DNA of 64,000 bases from the NCBI RefSeq assembly GCF_010548305.1, contig NZ_JAAGLV010000011.1, positions 248,001 to 312,000 of the forward strand. The letters run 5' to 3'. Position 1 is the stretch's first letter. Each line of letters starts with the position of its first letter. The notes beneath the pieces are model-generated. The model had not been told where the DNA came from, did not search any database, and was given only the letters and a program-made list of their open reading frames with translations. Shown one piece after another: positions 1 to 9,083 of this stretch. This stretch comes from Streptomyces sp. SID13031. GTDB lineage: Bacteria > Actinomycetota > Actinomycetes > Propionibacteriales > Kribbellaceae. Both the position numbers and the translations under genes were made by a program.

Positions 1-45
1 CTCGGGCTGGTAGTGGCCGAGGGCGACAACTCTGGAACCGGTCAT
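1..45 (-). CDS. fabH: 3-oxoacyl-ACP synthase III, N-terminal 15 codons only
   Basis: Only the start of this gene lies in the window. The minus strand reads MTGSRVVALGHYQPE from an ATG at 45, the typical opening of actinobacterial FabH-type ketosynthases (GSR-ALGHYQP). A strong GGAGGAG ribosome binding site sits 8 bases upstream. FabH condenses acyl-CoA with malonyl-ACP to start fatty acid synthesis. The catalytic Cys-His-Asn residues lie outside the window, so the call rests on 15 residues plus the binding site; it could be a FabH-like enzyme of another pathway. Confidence 0.55.
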   Translation of the reverse strand, partial: MTGSRVVALGHYQPE

Positions 46-725
46 CTCGCGTGCTCCTCCGGGAGAGGGGGCGGCCTGGATCAGCAGCCGCGTTTGGGGG
101 CGGCAACTAGAGTACGTTCCCTCGTACCGGCCAGTAGACACCCGTCTCACCATCGCGCTCGCGGTGTGGTCTGGATCATGTGGATCCGCTTCGCCCGGGC
201 GGCCCCGGCTCAACGGCCGGATTGTCATAGCGCTGACATGACGCAGCGCGCCAATCCCACGACAACCCGCCATCGGTGGCCTGCTCGCCGGTTTGGCGCC
301 GTCGCGGGTGGCGTAGGGACCCGGCCGAGGTCGGCTGGCGGGTTGTTGTACCGCTGGCGTGAAGTAGCGCGCTAGCGGTACCGAAACCTGCCAGCGGCCG
401 GTGCCCCAGCCCGAAATGCGAGCCGCTTAACCGGTTTGGGGAGGGTTCCGTCCGTAACCGGGGCGGGTTGTCCCCCGCTTCGAGGGTATTTCCCTCCTCG
501 GTCGGGGGAGCCAGCCGCGACCGGGTGCTGGCGGGAAAGAAACTTGCACCTGGCGACGAATAGTTTCCCAACAGCCCAACAGCCCAACAGCCCAACAGCC
601 CAACAGCCCAACAGCCCGGCGACGCGATCCAGGCATCCCTTCACACCCAGCACCTCGGCCAGCCCCGCCAATCCGCCCAGTCAGTCAGGCCAGTCAGGCC
701 GGCGGTGCTCAGGCGAGGCTGGTGG
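46..725. other. Long intergenic region with short tandem repeats
   Basis: This 680-base gap lies between the fabH start and the radA stop, both on the minus strand. The open frames in it have low-complexity translations caused by repeats and no recognisable protein, so I call no gene. It holds six copies of an 8-bp unit (570-617), two copies of CAGTCAGGC (682-699), and a 17-bp near-duplicate (709-725) of the last 17 bases of radA (726-742). A promoter for fabH probably lies in the part next to base 45, but I see no convincing boxes. Confidence 0.6.
570..617. repeat. Six perfect tandem copies of AACAGCCC
   Basis: AACAGCCC repeats six times without interruption from 570 to 617. The 8-bp period is not a multiple of three, which argues against a coding repeat. 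It lies in the gap between radA and fabH. The array looks like a slippage-prone microsatellite and may vary in copy number between strains. Confidence 0.95.
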
Positions 726-2138
726 TCAGGCGAGGCCGGCGGCGCTCAGGGCGGCGCGGATGTCGCCGGCGGCGAAGGTGCGCAGGCCGTACTTGGCCTG
801 CATGTCCATCGGCTTGGAGTCCTTCGAGCGGTTCGGGACGTCGGCCGGGATGATCGCCTTGGTGAAGCCGAGCCGGGCCGCCTCGGCCAGCCGCTTCTCC
901 AGACCGCCGACGCGCCGGACCTCACCGGCCAGGCCGACCTCGCCGATCGCGATCAGGCCGGGGTGGATCGGCTTGTCCATCACCGACGACGCGACCGAGA
1001 TGGCGACCGCGAGGTCCGCGACGGGTTCGGTGATCTTCACCCCGCCGACGGTCGCGACGTACACCTCCTGGTCGGTCAGCTTCAGCCCCGCGCGGTTGCC
1101 CAGCACGGCGAGCACCATCGCGACCCGGGACGACTCCAGCCCCGACGTCGTCCGCCGTGGCTGTGGCGCCGCCGACGGACCGACCAGCGCCTGTACTTCG
1201 GCGAGCAACGGCCGGCGTCCTTCCATCATCACCGTCACGCAGGTGCCCGCGACGGGCTCGGCGTGCTCGGACACGAACAGGCCGGACGGGTCGCTCACCT
1301 CGATGATCCCGGTGTCGACCATGTCGAAGCAGCCGACCTCGTCGGACGGGCCGAACCGGTTCTTGGTCGCGCGCACCATCCGGAACCCGGAATGCCGGTC
1401 GCCGTCGAACGCGAGCACCACGTCGACCAGGTGCTCGAGCATCCGCGGGCCGGCGATCGCGCCGTCCTTGGTGACGTGCCCGACCAGCACGACGGCGATG
1501 TTGCGCTCCTTGGCGAGCCGGACCAGTGCGCCGGTCACCTCACGGACCTGGGTGACTCCACCGGGCGCCCCGTCGACCTCGGGATGCGCCATCGTCTGGA
1601 CCGAGTCGATCACCAGGAACGTCGGATCGACGGCGTCCACCTGCCCGACGACCGCGCCCAGATCGGTCTCGGCCGCGAGGTACAACTCGTCGACCAGCGC
1701 GTCCGTGCGCCCTGCCCGCAGCCGGACCTGAGCCGCGGACTCCTCGCCGGAGACATACAGCGTGCGTTGCCCGCGCCGGGCCGACTGTGCGGCGACCTCC
1801 AGCAGCAACGTCGACTTGCCGACCCCGGGCTCACCCGCGAGCAGGATCACCGCACCGGGTACGACCCCGCCGCCCAGCACCCGATCCAGCTCACCGATCC
1901 CGGTCGGCCGCGACTCGGCCTCGACCGCGGAGACCTTGGCGATCGGCATCGCCGGCGACGACACCGGCCCGGCAGTGATCCGAGCAGCCTTGGCCGCCCC
2001 GACCTCGGCCACCGTCCCCCACGCCTGACACTCACCACATCGCCCGATCCAGCGCGACGTAGTCCACCCACACTCACTGCAGGCGAACGGAGACTTCCCC
2101 GCCGTCTTGGACCTGGTAGACCCCGTTGCCTTCACCAT
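726..2138 (-). CDS. radA: DNA repair protein RadA (Sms)
   Basis: RadA is a RecA/DnaB-like ATPase that helps branch migration during recombinational repair. A C4 zinc finger (CSEC, 11 residues, CGEC), a Walker A GEPGVGKST, a Walker B strand ending LVIDS, the RadA-specific KNRFG motif and a C-terminal Lon-protease-like domain are all present and in order. The start is uncertain: ATG at 2138 gives MVKATG, but the frame is open to 2168 and a GGGAGG lies about 20 bases before 2138, so a TTG at 2147 or ATG at 2168 is possible. Length of about 470 residues is normal. disA, a frequent downstream neighbour in actinobacteria, does not follow; there is a 680-base gap. Confidence 0.95.
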   Translation of the reverse strand: MVKATGSTRSKTAGKSPFACSECGWTTSRWIGRCGECQAWGTVAEVGAAKAARITAGPVSSPAMPIAKVSAVEAESRPTGIGELDRVLGGGVVPGAVILLAGEPGVGKSTLLLEVAAQSARRGQRTLYVSGEESAAQVRLRAGRTDALVDELYLAAETDLGAVVGQVDAVDPTFLVIDSVQTMAHPEVDGAPGGVTQVREVTGALVRLAKERNIAVVLVGHVTKDGAIAGPRMLEHLVDVVLAFDGDRHSGFRMVRATKNRFGPSDEVGCFDMVDTGIIEVSDPSGLFVSEHAEPVAGTCVTVMMEGRRPLLAEVQALVGPSAAPQPRRTTSGLESSRVAMVLAVLGNRAGLKLTDQEVYVATVGGVKITEPVADLAVAISVASSVMDKPIHPGLIAIGEVGLAGEVRRVGGLEKRLAEAARLGFTKAIIPADVPNRSKDSKPMDMQAKYGLRTFAAGDIRAALSAAGLA

Positions 2139-2186
2139 GGGCACCAACCTAGGCGAACCTCCCGACAAATTCCGTGAGTCGGCGTT

Positions 2187-2885
2187 TCAGTAGGTCTTGC
2201 TCCACAGGTTGATGGCGTAGTCGACCTCGAGGCCGCGATGGGTGGCGAGGTAGCGCTCGGCTTCGGCGGGTTTGAACTCGATCCGGACGACCGCCTCCAG
2301 GTCCTCCCGCCGCTCGAACCGCCAGCCCATGTCCAGGGGAGCGCGTTGCCAGCCGTGCGCGGTCCAGAATCGTTCGACCTCGGCCGGCTTGATCATCGGG
2401 TAGCTCTGGCTGAACCAGTGGCCGAAGGTCGAGCGCGAGCCGTCGTTGTCTATCACGAAGGCGGTGCCGCCGCGGCGCATCACCCGGTCCAGCTCGGCCA
2501 GTCCCGGCTCGGAGCCCGGTCCGAAGAAGTACGCCCAGCGCGCGTGCATCACGTCGATCGACGCGTCCACGACCGGCAGCTTCTGCGCCGTACCCTGCCG
2601 GACCTCGACGTTCGGGAGTTCCCTGGTACGGCGTCGCGCAGCGGCCGCGAGTTCGCCGTGGGGCTCGACCCCGATCACCCGGCCGGCAGTGGCCGCGAAC
2701 ATCGGCAGGTGGAAGCCGGTCCCACAGCCGAGATCGAGCACCGTCGCGCCCGCCCAGTCGCGGATCGCCCGCATCGCCGGCTCGATCACGCCGTCCGGAT
2801 CGACGGCCCGGTTCTCCACTTCGTACACGGCTGGGTGGTGCCAGATATTGGGACTTGGAATGCCGCCTTCCGCTATGTTCGCCAC
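2187..2885 (-). CDS. Class I SAM-dependent methyltransferase
   Basis: A 232-residue soluble protein with a Rossmann-type methyltransferase fold. Motif I is VLDLGCGTGFH, followed by an acidic strand end (VIGVEPHG) that would bind the SAM ribose, then a motif IV region around IDVMHARWAYFF. The start is GTG at 2885 with a weak AGGG upstream. It lies just upstream of radA on the same strand with a short gap, so the two may be co-transcribed. The substrate cannot be told from sequence; the C-terminal RFERREDLEAVVRIEF part suggests a small-molecule type of enzyme. Confidence 0.8.
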   Translation of the reverse strand: MANIAEGGIPSPNIWHHPAVYEVENRAVDPDGVIEPAMRAIRDWAGATVLDLGCGTGFHLPMFAATAGRVIGVEPHGELAAAARRRTRELPNVEVRQGTAQKLPVVDASIDVMHARWAYFFGPGSEPGLAELDRVMRRGGTAFVIDNDGSRSTFGHWFSQSYPMIKPAEVERFWTAHGWQRAPLDMGWRFERREDLEAVVRIEFKPAEAERYLATHRGLEVDYAINLWSKTY

Positions 2886-2996
2886 GCCGCAACCCTAACC
2901 AGCGCCCCGCTCTTCACCCACCACGCGATCGCGCTCGACGATCTCGGCACGCCGGGTCGGCGCACCGTCAATTATGTTGCCTGAGGCAACTAGGGA

Positions 2997-3461
2997 TCAA
3001 TCCAGGCGGAAGTAGTGCGAGTCCGGCTCGACCTCTTCGGGCAGCTCGTCCGGTCCCAGCAGGCGGAAGCCGCACTTCTCCAGGACGCGGCGGGAGCCGA
3101 CGTTGGTCTGCAGGAGATCGGCGTTCAGCGGTCGTTCGGTGATCTCGGCGAGTAACAGCCGCAAGGCGGAGGTCGCGATCCCGCGGCCCCAGAACCGCTG
3201 GGCGATCCGGTAGCCGACGTGCCGGCCGCCCTCGTCGGTCCAGCTGACCACGTCACCGGCCATTTCACCGTCGACGATGACCGCCCGGGTGTCGTTCGCC
3301 GGATTCGCCTCGACCTTCGTCCGGCGCTCGTAGAAGTCGGCTTCCTCCCGGCGCGGTACGCCGGCCATCGAGGCGCTGGCCGGGTCGTACTGGTTCTCGA
3401 ACAGGGTCGGGAAGTCGTCCGCCGTGATCGCCCGCAGGCTCACCTCACTCATGCGAGCCAC
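2997..3461 (-). CDS. GNAT family N-acetyltransferase
   Basis: A protein of about 154 residues with GNAT landmarks: beta strands around GYRIAQRFWGRGIATSAL, which contains the acetyl-CoA loop (Q/R-x-x-G-x-G/A), and the C-terminal NVGSRRVLEKCGF motif. The start may be GTG at 3461 or ATG at 3452; neither has a strong binding site. The stop of the upstream MFS gene (3463) is one base from the GTG, so translation is probably coupled. The pairing with an MFS transporter hints at a small-molecule modification and export unit, but the substrate is unknown. Confidence 0.8.
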   Translation of the reverse strand: MARMSEVSLRAITADDFPTLFENQYDPASASMAGVPRREEADFYERRTKVEANPANDTRAVIVDGEMAGDVVSWTDEGGRHVGYRIAQRFWGRGIATSALRLLLAEITERPLNADLLQTNVGSRRVLEKCGFRLLGPDELPEEVEPDSHYFRLD

Positions 3462-3462
3462 G

Positions 3463-4731
3463 CTAACTCGTAGTACGGACAGTTCTGGTCGTTGCTGTGA
3501 GCAAGGCCGCCGGGACGAGTAGGAGGCCGCACAGTACTGCGAGCCAGTGGAAGCCGAGCTGGGCCAGGATCGGGCCGGCGCCGATACCGGCGAGGGAGGC
3601 GAAGATGCCCATCGTGAGGTCGGACAGGCCTTGCGCCGAGGTGCGGATGTCGTCGGGGACCGAGCGCGACAGCAGCGTTGAGCCGGCGACCAGGCAGGCC
3701 GACCAGCCGAGGCCGAGCAGGAACAGGGCGAGTGCGGTCAGGCCGTGAGCGTCGTCCGGAGCCAGTGCTGCCACGGCCATCGAGCCGGCCAGGACGGTGA
3801 GGCCGATCGCGATGGTCGGGATGCGGCCGAGGCGGTCGGCGAGGAAGCCCATCACGGGAGACAAGGCGTACATACCGGCGACGTGGCCGCTGATGACGAA
3901 GCCGACGATGGTGAGCGAGGCGCCGTGGTGGCGCAGGTGGACCGACGTCATCGACATCACGCCGACCATCACGGCGTGCGCGGAGGCGATCGCGAGCAGA
4001 CCGAGGCGGGCATGCGGGATCGCCATCACCCGGCGGAAGGTGGCAGCGAGGGGTTGGCGTTCGAGGGTGGTCCGGGCGGTGACCTGCTGGAGGCGGCGCA
4101 GTCCGAACCAGACGGTTGTCAGTGCGAGGGCGAAAGCGACGACGGAGAAGAGGTACGGGCCGGCCAGCGTGAACACGCCGATCGACGCGCCGACCGAGCC
4201 GCCGACGCCGGTGAGGTTGGGGCCGACGACCACGCCGATGGTGGTGGCCCAGACGACCATCGACAGCGAGCTGGCGACGTGCTTGGGGTCGGCGGCGTCG
4301 GTGGCGGCGTACCGGGATTGCAGGTTCGCGGCCGAGCCGCTGCCGAACAGGCAACCGGCGAAGAGCAGGAGCGCCAGCGAGTCGATCTGCGCGGCGACGA
4401 TGCTGAGCAGCGCGCCTGCGACGGCGATCAGGTAGCCGGCGGTCAGCGAAGTCCGCCGCCCCTGCGAGCGAGCCAGCTTGGCCAATGGCACGGCGAGGAT
4501 CGCGGCGCCGAGGGTCGTCGAGGTGGCGACGAGTCCCGCCATCGAGGTCGACCCCGAGATGCTCTCGGCCAGCAACCCCGCCACCGCGAACCCACTCGCA
4601 GCCGCCACCCCACCCAACACGTTGCTGACCACCAGCACCCACAACGTCCCGCGCTGCAAAGAGGCAGCAGTAGCCGGTACTACGTCCTGTACGGCCTGGG
4701 CTGGATCAGTGGAGTCGGGGTCGGCGGGCAC
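3463..4731 (-). CDS. Major facilitator superfamily transporter
   Basis: A 422-residue polytopic membrane protein with about 12 hydrophobic segments. The loop between helices 2 and 3 carries a basic ARSQGRRTSL motif and a second one (LADRLGRIP) opens the C-terminal half, as in MFS antiporters. The start is GTG at 4731 behind AAGGTGAG. It heads a two-gene operon with the GNAT gene and is divergent from the GH20 gene. Drug or metabolite efflux is likely, but the substrate is not predictable. Confidence 0.85.
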   Translation of the reverse strand: MPADPDSTDPAQAVQDVVPATAASLQRGTLWVLVVSNVLGGVAAASGFAVAGLLAESISGSTSMAGLVATSTTLGAAILAVPLAKLARSQGRRTSLTAGYLIAVAGALLSIVAAQIDSLALLLFAGCLFGSGSAANLQSRYAATDAADPKHVASSLSMVVWATTIGVVVGPNLTGVGGSVGASIGVFTLAGPYLFSVVAFALALTTVWFGLRRLQQVTARTTLERQPLAATFRRVMAIPHARLGLLAIASAHAVMVGVMSMTSVHLRHHGASLTIVGFVISGHVAGMYALSPVMGFLADRLGRIPTIAIGLTVLAGSMAVAALAPDDAHGLTALALFLLGLGWSACLVAGSTLLSRSVPDDIRTSAQGLSDLTMGIFASLAGIGAGPILAQLGFHWLAVLCGLLLVPAALLTATTRTVRTTS

Positions 4732-4942
4732 TCGCTCACCTTCTCACCCGAATGGTGCTTCGGCAGGTACTTTCCGCGCGGCGGCAGAGTGCTTGGGAAT
4801 GTCTCCAGTGGGCCATTTATGAGCAGTTCAGAGCGTGGACCCGAGGTGGGCGCGGGCTTGGGAACGCAGGTAGGGTCGCGGTCAGCGGCTTTTCGTCGCC
4901 AGCCTTCGTTTGTCAGTTCCGTTGCCCTCACCTGGAGTCCGG

Positions 4943-6367
4943 ATGTCCGAACAGATCGCGATCGTCCCCGCCCCCCGAGAGCTCGTCACCGCCGACGGCC
5001 AGTGGATCACCGCCGACCCGGCCGCCGACGCCATCCGTACCGTCGTGGAGAACCTCGGCGAGACGGAGTACCGGATCGACGTGACGCCCGACGGCGCTCG
5101 CCTGTCGGCCGGCTCGGCGGAGTCGCTGCGGTACGCCGAGCAGACCTACGCCCAGCTGCTCGACGCGGCGACGGAGGTCGACGGCGGCCTGGCCGTACCG
5201 GCCGTGCACATCGCCGACGCGCCGCGGTTCGGCTGGCGCGGGATGATGCTGGACGTCTCCCGGCACTTCATGCCGAAGGAGTTCGTGCTGCAGGTGATCG
5301 ACACGATCGCGCTGCACCGGATGAACGTCCTGCACCTGCACCTGACCGACGACCAGGGCTGGCGGATCCAGATCGACGCCTTCCCCAAGCTCACCGAGGT
5401 CGGCGGCTGGCGGCCCGAGTCCATGGTCGGCAAGATGTCGCACGGCCAGACCGAGTTCACCTATGACGGCACGCCGCATGGCGGGTTCTACACCAAGGAC
5501 GACCTGCGCGAGATCGTCGCGTACGCGGCCGACCGCGGTATCACCGTCGTACCGGAGGTCGACCTGCCCGGCCACATGCAGGCGGCCATCGCGGCGTACC
5601 CGGAGCTCGGCAACAACCCGGACACCCAGCTCGGCGTCCGGCAGGTCTGGGGGATCAGCGACGACGTCCTGAACGTCAACGACGCGACCGTCGACTTCGT
5701 CCGGACGGTACTGCGGGAAGTGCTCGACATCTTCCCCGGTCCGTACATCCACCTCGGTGGCGACGAGTGCCCCGACGTCCAGTGGCGGACGTCGGAGGCG
5801 GCGCAGGCGCGGCAGGCCGAGCTCGGGCTGACCGATGCCGGGCAGCTGCAGGGCTGGTTCACCGAGCAGGTCTCGGCGGTGCTGACCGAGGCCGGCCGGC
5901 GGCTGGTCGGCTGGGACGAGATGGTCGAGACGGACTGCCCGAAGAGCGCGGTGATCATGGCCTGGCGCGGTCCCGACCGTGGTGAGATCGCGGCGAAGGC
6001 CGGCCATGACGTGGTGATGGCGCCGAACCAGTCCGTGTACTTCGACTACTACCAGGGCGACCCGGAGACCGAGCCGCTCGCGATCGGCCACTTCACGCCG
6101 CTGGAGAAGGTCTACGACTTCGAGGTGATCCCGCCCGGCCTGACCGCCGAGGAGAAGGCCCGCATCGTCGGGACCCAGTGCCAGGTCTGGACGGAGTACA
6201 TGGAAGGCCCGGACCGCGTCGGCTACATGCTGCTCCCGCGGCTGTCCGCCTTCGCCGAGCGCGCCTGGGGCTCGCCGAAGACGTCGTACGACGAGTTCCT
6301 CGGCCGCCTCCGCCCGCACCTGGCGCGGATCGAGGCGCTCGGACTGAACTACCGCCCGCTCGACTGA
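4943..6367 (+). CDS. Beta-N-acetylhexosaminidase, GH20
   Basis: This enzyme removes terminal GlcNAc or GalNAc from glycans and chitooligosaccharides. The N-terminal alpha/beta domain (about residues 1-95) is followed by the TIM barrel. HLTDDQGWR sits near residues 133-141, VVPEVDLPGH near 202-211, and the catalytic Asp-Glu pair of substrate-assisted GH20 enzymes is D274-E275 in LGGDECP. ATG 4943 was chosen because GGAG lies just upstream; an open frame from 4910 has no such site. There is no signal peptide, so it probably acts on imported sugars. About 474 residues is typical. Confidence 0.93.
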   Translation: MSEQIAIVPAPRELVTADGQWITADPAADAIRTVVENLGETEYRIDVTPDGARLSAGSAESLRYAEQTYAQLLDAATEVDGGLAVPAVHIADAPRFGWRGMMLDVSRHFMPKEFVLQVIDTIALHRMNVLHLHLTDDQGWRIQIDAFPKLTEVGGWRPESMVGKMSHGQTEFTYDGTPHGGFYTKDDLREIVAYAADRGITVVPEVDLPGHMQAAIAAYPELGNNPDTQLGVRQVWGISDDVLNVNDATVDFVRTVLREVLDIFPGPYIHLGGDECPDVQWRTSEAAQARQAELGLTDAGQLQGWFTEQVSAVLTEAGRRLVGWDEMVETDCPKSAVIMAWRGPDRGEIAAKAGHDVVMAPNQSVYFDYYQGDPETEPLAIGHFTPLEKVYDFEVIPPGLTAEEKARIVGTQCQVWTEYMEGPDRVGYMLLPRLSAFAERAWGSPKTSYDEFLGRLRPHLARIEALGLNYRPLD

Positions 6368-6404
6368 ACGGGTCCCTGACCTTGCAGATACTGCGGGGGT
6401 AACT

Positions 6405-6451
6405 AAAGTCGCCTCAGGCTGTTAGCACGAGTAACAGCCTGAGGCGACTTT
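6405..6451. terminator. Perfect 20-bp hairpin, intrinsic terminator or REP-like element
   Basis: The arms 6405-6424 and 6432-6451 are perfectly complementary over 20 bp with a 7-base loop, and the right arm runs into TTTGTT. It lies 37 bases after the GH20 stop and would terminate that transcript. It ends only about 10 bases before the WS/DGAT binding site. The right arm contains GAGGCGACTTTGT, which also occurs in the two palindromes at 41274 and 41406. Confidence 0.85.
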
Positions 6452-6470
6452 GTTCCGGGGCGGAGGACGG

Positions 6471-7949
6471 ATGACCGCAGTGGGGCCGCTGGATGCGATG
6501 TTCCTGCTCGGCGAGACACGCGAGCAGGCGATGCACGTCGGTGGGCTGATGCTCTTCGAGCTGCCCGAGGGCGCCCGGGACCAGGTCTTCCCCGACGGCA
6601 CCCGGGACTACGTGTCCCGCCTGTACGACGAGATCGTGCGCGACCAGACGGTCAACCCGCTCTTCACCCGCCGGGTCCGCCACCGGGCGCTCGACCTCGG
6701 CTACTGGTCCTGGGACCAGGACCGCGACATCGATCTCGAGTACCACGTGCGGCTCTCCGGACTCGCGCGTCCCGGCCGCTACCGAGAGCTCTTCGAGCTG
6801 ACGAGCCGCCTCCACGGCACTCTGCTCGACCGCCATCGCCCGCTCTGGGAGATGCATCTGATCGAAGGCGTCCAGGGTCGCCGGTTCGCCGTCTACAGCA
6901 AGATCCACCACTCCATGATCGACGGCGTCACCGCCCTCAAATGGATGCAGAACACCCTCACGCCGGATCCCACCCTGGCCGGCATGCCGGCCACCTACTC
7001 GCTGCCGGACGCTGGTTTGGCGGGCAAGCCCGAGTCGCCCGTTGATGAGTCGGCGGCGACTGGTTTCGGGGCCGGACTGCCGACGGCTGCCGAGTTGTTC
7101 TCTGCGGTGGGGCGGTTGCCGGGCGAGGCAGGGAAGGCCGTCGGGGGAGTGGGGCGGCTGCTGGCTGATGTCGCCGGGCTGTCGCCGGTGGGGTTGAGGA
7201 GCGCGCTGAGGGTTCTGCAGCACGAGCACTCGTCGGTGGCCTTCCAGGCGCCGCAGACGGTCTTCAACCAGCCCATCACGGGAGCTCGGCGGTTCGCCGC
7301 GCAGTCGTGGCCGATGGAGCGGTTGGAGAAGGTCCGCGCGATGACCGGCGCGACCCTCAACGACGTGATGCTCGCGATGTGTTCAGGTGCCCTGCGCAAC
7401 TACCTGATCGACCTCAGAGCCCTTCCGGAAAAGGGTTTGACGGCGATGGTGCCGGTGTCGCTCAGGAGTGCCGACGGCAACGGTGCCGGCGGTGGCAACT
7501 CGCTCGCCACCCTGATCGCCGACCTGGCCACCGACGAGTTCGACCCCGAGCGCCGCATCCGCCGGATCATGGAGTCGACCACGTACGGCAAGAGCGTCCT
7601 GTCCCAACTCAGTCCCCTGCAGAACCTGATGATCGGCGCCCTCGGCCTGGGCTCGGCCGGCCCCGCCGCCGTGATCCCCGGCTTGGCCGGCCGCACCACA
7701 CCGCCGTACAACCTGGTCATCTCCAACATCCCGGGCCCGTCCGAGAGTCCTCTCTACTGGAACCGCTCCCGCCTCCTGGGCACCTATCCCGCCTCGATCG
7801 TCCTCAACGGCCAGGCGCTCAACATCAGCGTCACCAGCTACGACCACCAACTCCACTTCGGGCTGGTCGGCTGCCGCCGCACTGTTCCCCACCTCCAACG
7901 CCTTCTGGCCCACCTGGAGACATCGCTGACGGACCTAGAACTCCTCTAG
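6471..7949 (+). CDS. Wax ester synthase / diacylglycerol acyltransferase (WS/DGAT)
   Basis: A 492-residue acyltransferase that makes wax esters or triacylglycerol from acyl-CoA. The active-site HHSMIDG (HHxxxDG, residues 146-152), the PLWEMHLIEG region and the C-terminal NLVISNIPGPSE motif are all present. The start is ATG 6471 behind GGAGG. It is a membrane-associated type without true transmembrane helices. Codon style changes inside the gene: about 7010-7330 uses G-ending codons, the flanks mostly C-ending ones. Its stop region overlaps the tail of a broken gene on the other strand. Confidence 0.93.
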   Translation: MTAVGPLDAMFLLGETREQAMHVGGLMLFELPEGARDQVFPDGTRDYVSRLYDEIVRDQTVNPLFTRRVRHRALDLGYWSWDQDRDIDLEYHVRLSGLARPGRYRELFELTSRLHGTLLDRHRPLWEMHLIEGVQGRRFAVYSKIHHSMIDGVTALKWMQNTLTPDPTLAGMPATYSLPDAGLAGKPESPVDESAATGFGAGLPTAAELFSAVGRLPGEAGKAVGGVGRLLADVAGLSPVGLRSALRVLQHEHSSVAFQAPQTVFNQPITGARRFAAQSWPMERLEKVRAMTGATLNDVMLAMCSGALRNYLIDLRALPEKGLTAMVPVSLRSADGNGAGGGNSLATLIADLATDEFDPERRIRRIMESTTYGKSVLSQLSPLQNLMIGALGLGSAGPAAVIPGLAGRTTPPYNLVISNIPGPSESPLYWNRSRLLGTYPASIVLNGQALNISVTSYDHQLHFGLVGCRRTVPHLQRLLAHLETSLTDLELL

Positions 7950-8365
7950 GAACCGCGGCACGATCTCGGTCTCGCGATCGCCTTCGACGCATACCCCGAC
8001 GGGAGAGCGCCGTCAGCAACCAATTGCCGGTACAGTCCATGCGCTCGCCATACCGCCATCAGGTTCACCACGCTGCCTCCACCGACCCAGACGACGTCCT
8101 GGGCCAAGAGGTGTTCCCGCAGATCGGGCACGTTCGGCGAGGTGAACAACGTGAGGACGCTGGCCGCGATGGCGGGATCGTTGCCGAAGGTCTGCTCGAA
8201 CCACTCCAGCGCCAGTGGGTTGTCGCCCTCGGCGGTGGGGATGAAGCAGAGCCTTGCCTGACCGGGGACGGCCGCCAGCGATACGGCGTACCGGATCAAA
8301 CCCAGCGTGCGGGATCGGTCGCCCTCGAGGACGCCCGAGGTGGCGAGGATCTGGGGTGGGGTCAA
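7935..8365 (-). pseudogene. Remnant of peptidase E-like S51 peptidase (internal deletion and frameshift)
   Basis: The first 123 or so residues match the N-terminal half of actinobacterial peptidase E proteins, up to DVVWVGGGSVVNLMAVWRAH. The family then normally continues through the GVSAGS nucleophile motif; here the frame jumps straight to RQLVADGALPSG, which fits a segment about 60 residues further on, so the catalytic serine is missing. After GALPSGYA the frame ends early, while another frame continues as CVEGDRETEIVPRF to a stop at 7935. Start is a TTG at 8365 overlapping the stop of the upstream gene (TTGA). I recalled the family layout from memory. Confidence 0.75.
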
Positions 8366-8994
8366 AGGCGGACGATGCCGTCCGGCGTCTGGAAGACGGC
8401 GGCGACGAGGCCGGGCTGGCCGTTCGGGCCGACCCAGGCGACGTCGAGGTCGTCCAGGAGGTGGTCGGCGGGGTGGCCGATCCAGTCGGTGACCCGGGTG
8501 GGGTCGCCGGCGATCTCCAGGCCGGTCAGCTTGACGCCCTTGCCGCCGACGGACGGGTGCTGGGTCAGGTCGTCCCAGTGGATGAAGAACGGCAGTTGCG
8601 GGTCAGCGATCAGGCCCTTGACGCCGATCTGCCGCCAGGTGAGGTTCACCCCGTCGGGGCGGTGCCGGTTGCCGGGGACGGCGTCACGCCCGAGGCGCTG
8701 CTCCATCCGGGCCATGTCGCGGACTGCGACGACCCAGCCGAGCCAGCCGCCGCCGAGCTCCTTGCGAGCGCGGACCGCCTGCCCGAACGGCGCCTTGTCC
8801 GACGACGGGTGGTCGAGCACGTCGACGACCTCGATGTAGCGGTCGTTCCCCAGCGGCAGGATGTGGTTCACCGTGCCGAAGCGCGGGTGCACCCCACCGT
8901 CGACGAACTCCGCGCCGAGCACGGCGGACAGCCGCTCGACCGTCGCTTTGTACCCGTCGGGGCCGGCGGCGTAAGACAGATGATCCAGGCGCAT
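8362..8994 (-). CDS. Glyoxalase-like (VOC superfamily) protein
   Basis: A protein of about 210 residues starting MRLDHLSYA, the usual first strand of glyoxalase-like/VOC domains, with two beta-alpha-beta-beta-beta halves (second half begins near NLTWRQIGVKGL). ATG 8994 was chosen because the family normally starts at this strand; ATG 9003 and TTG 9054 are also in frame. The substrate is unknown; it resembles the broad glyoxalase-like family (PF13468 type). The stop overlaps the start of the broken peptidase gene, so the two once formed an operon. Confidence 0.75.
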   Translation of the reverse strand: MRLDHLSYAAGPDGYKATVERLSAVLGAEFVDGGVHPRFGTVNHILPLGNDRYIEVVDVLDHPSSDKAPFGQAVRARKELGGGWLGWVVAVRDMARMEQRLGRDAVPGNRHRPDGVNLTWRQIGVKGLIADPQLPFFIHWDDLTQHPSVGGKGVKLTGLEIAGDPTRVTDWIGHPADHLLDDLDVAWVGPNGQPGLVAAVFQTPDGIVRL

Positions 8995-9083
8995 GCCGAT
9001 CATTCTGTCCGTCAACCACTGACCCCGCAGATCCGGGGTGTCGAAGAAAGGCAACCCTAACTACGAAAAACAAGTGCGTGGGG

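Noticed and set aside
570..617. CRISPR array or coding repeat
   Set aside because: Units are 8 bp without spacers; far too short for CRISPR and not a multiple of three.
436..1731. Long plus-strand open frames over the fabH-radA gap and radA
   Set aside because: They are mirror frames of radA on the other strand; translations are Arg/Pro/Ser-rich with no domains, and the radA motifs are on the minus strand.
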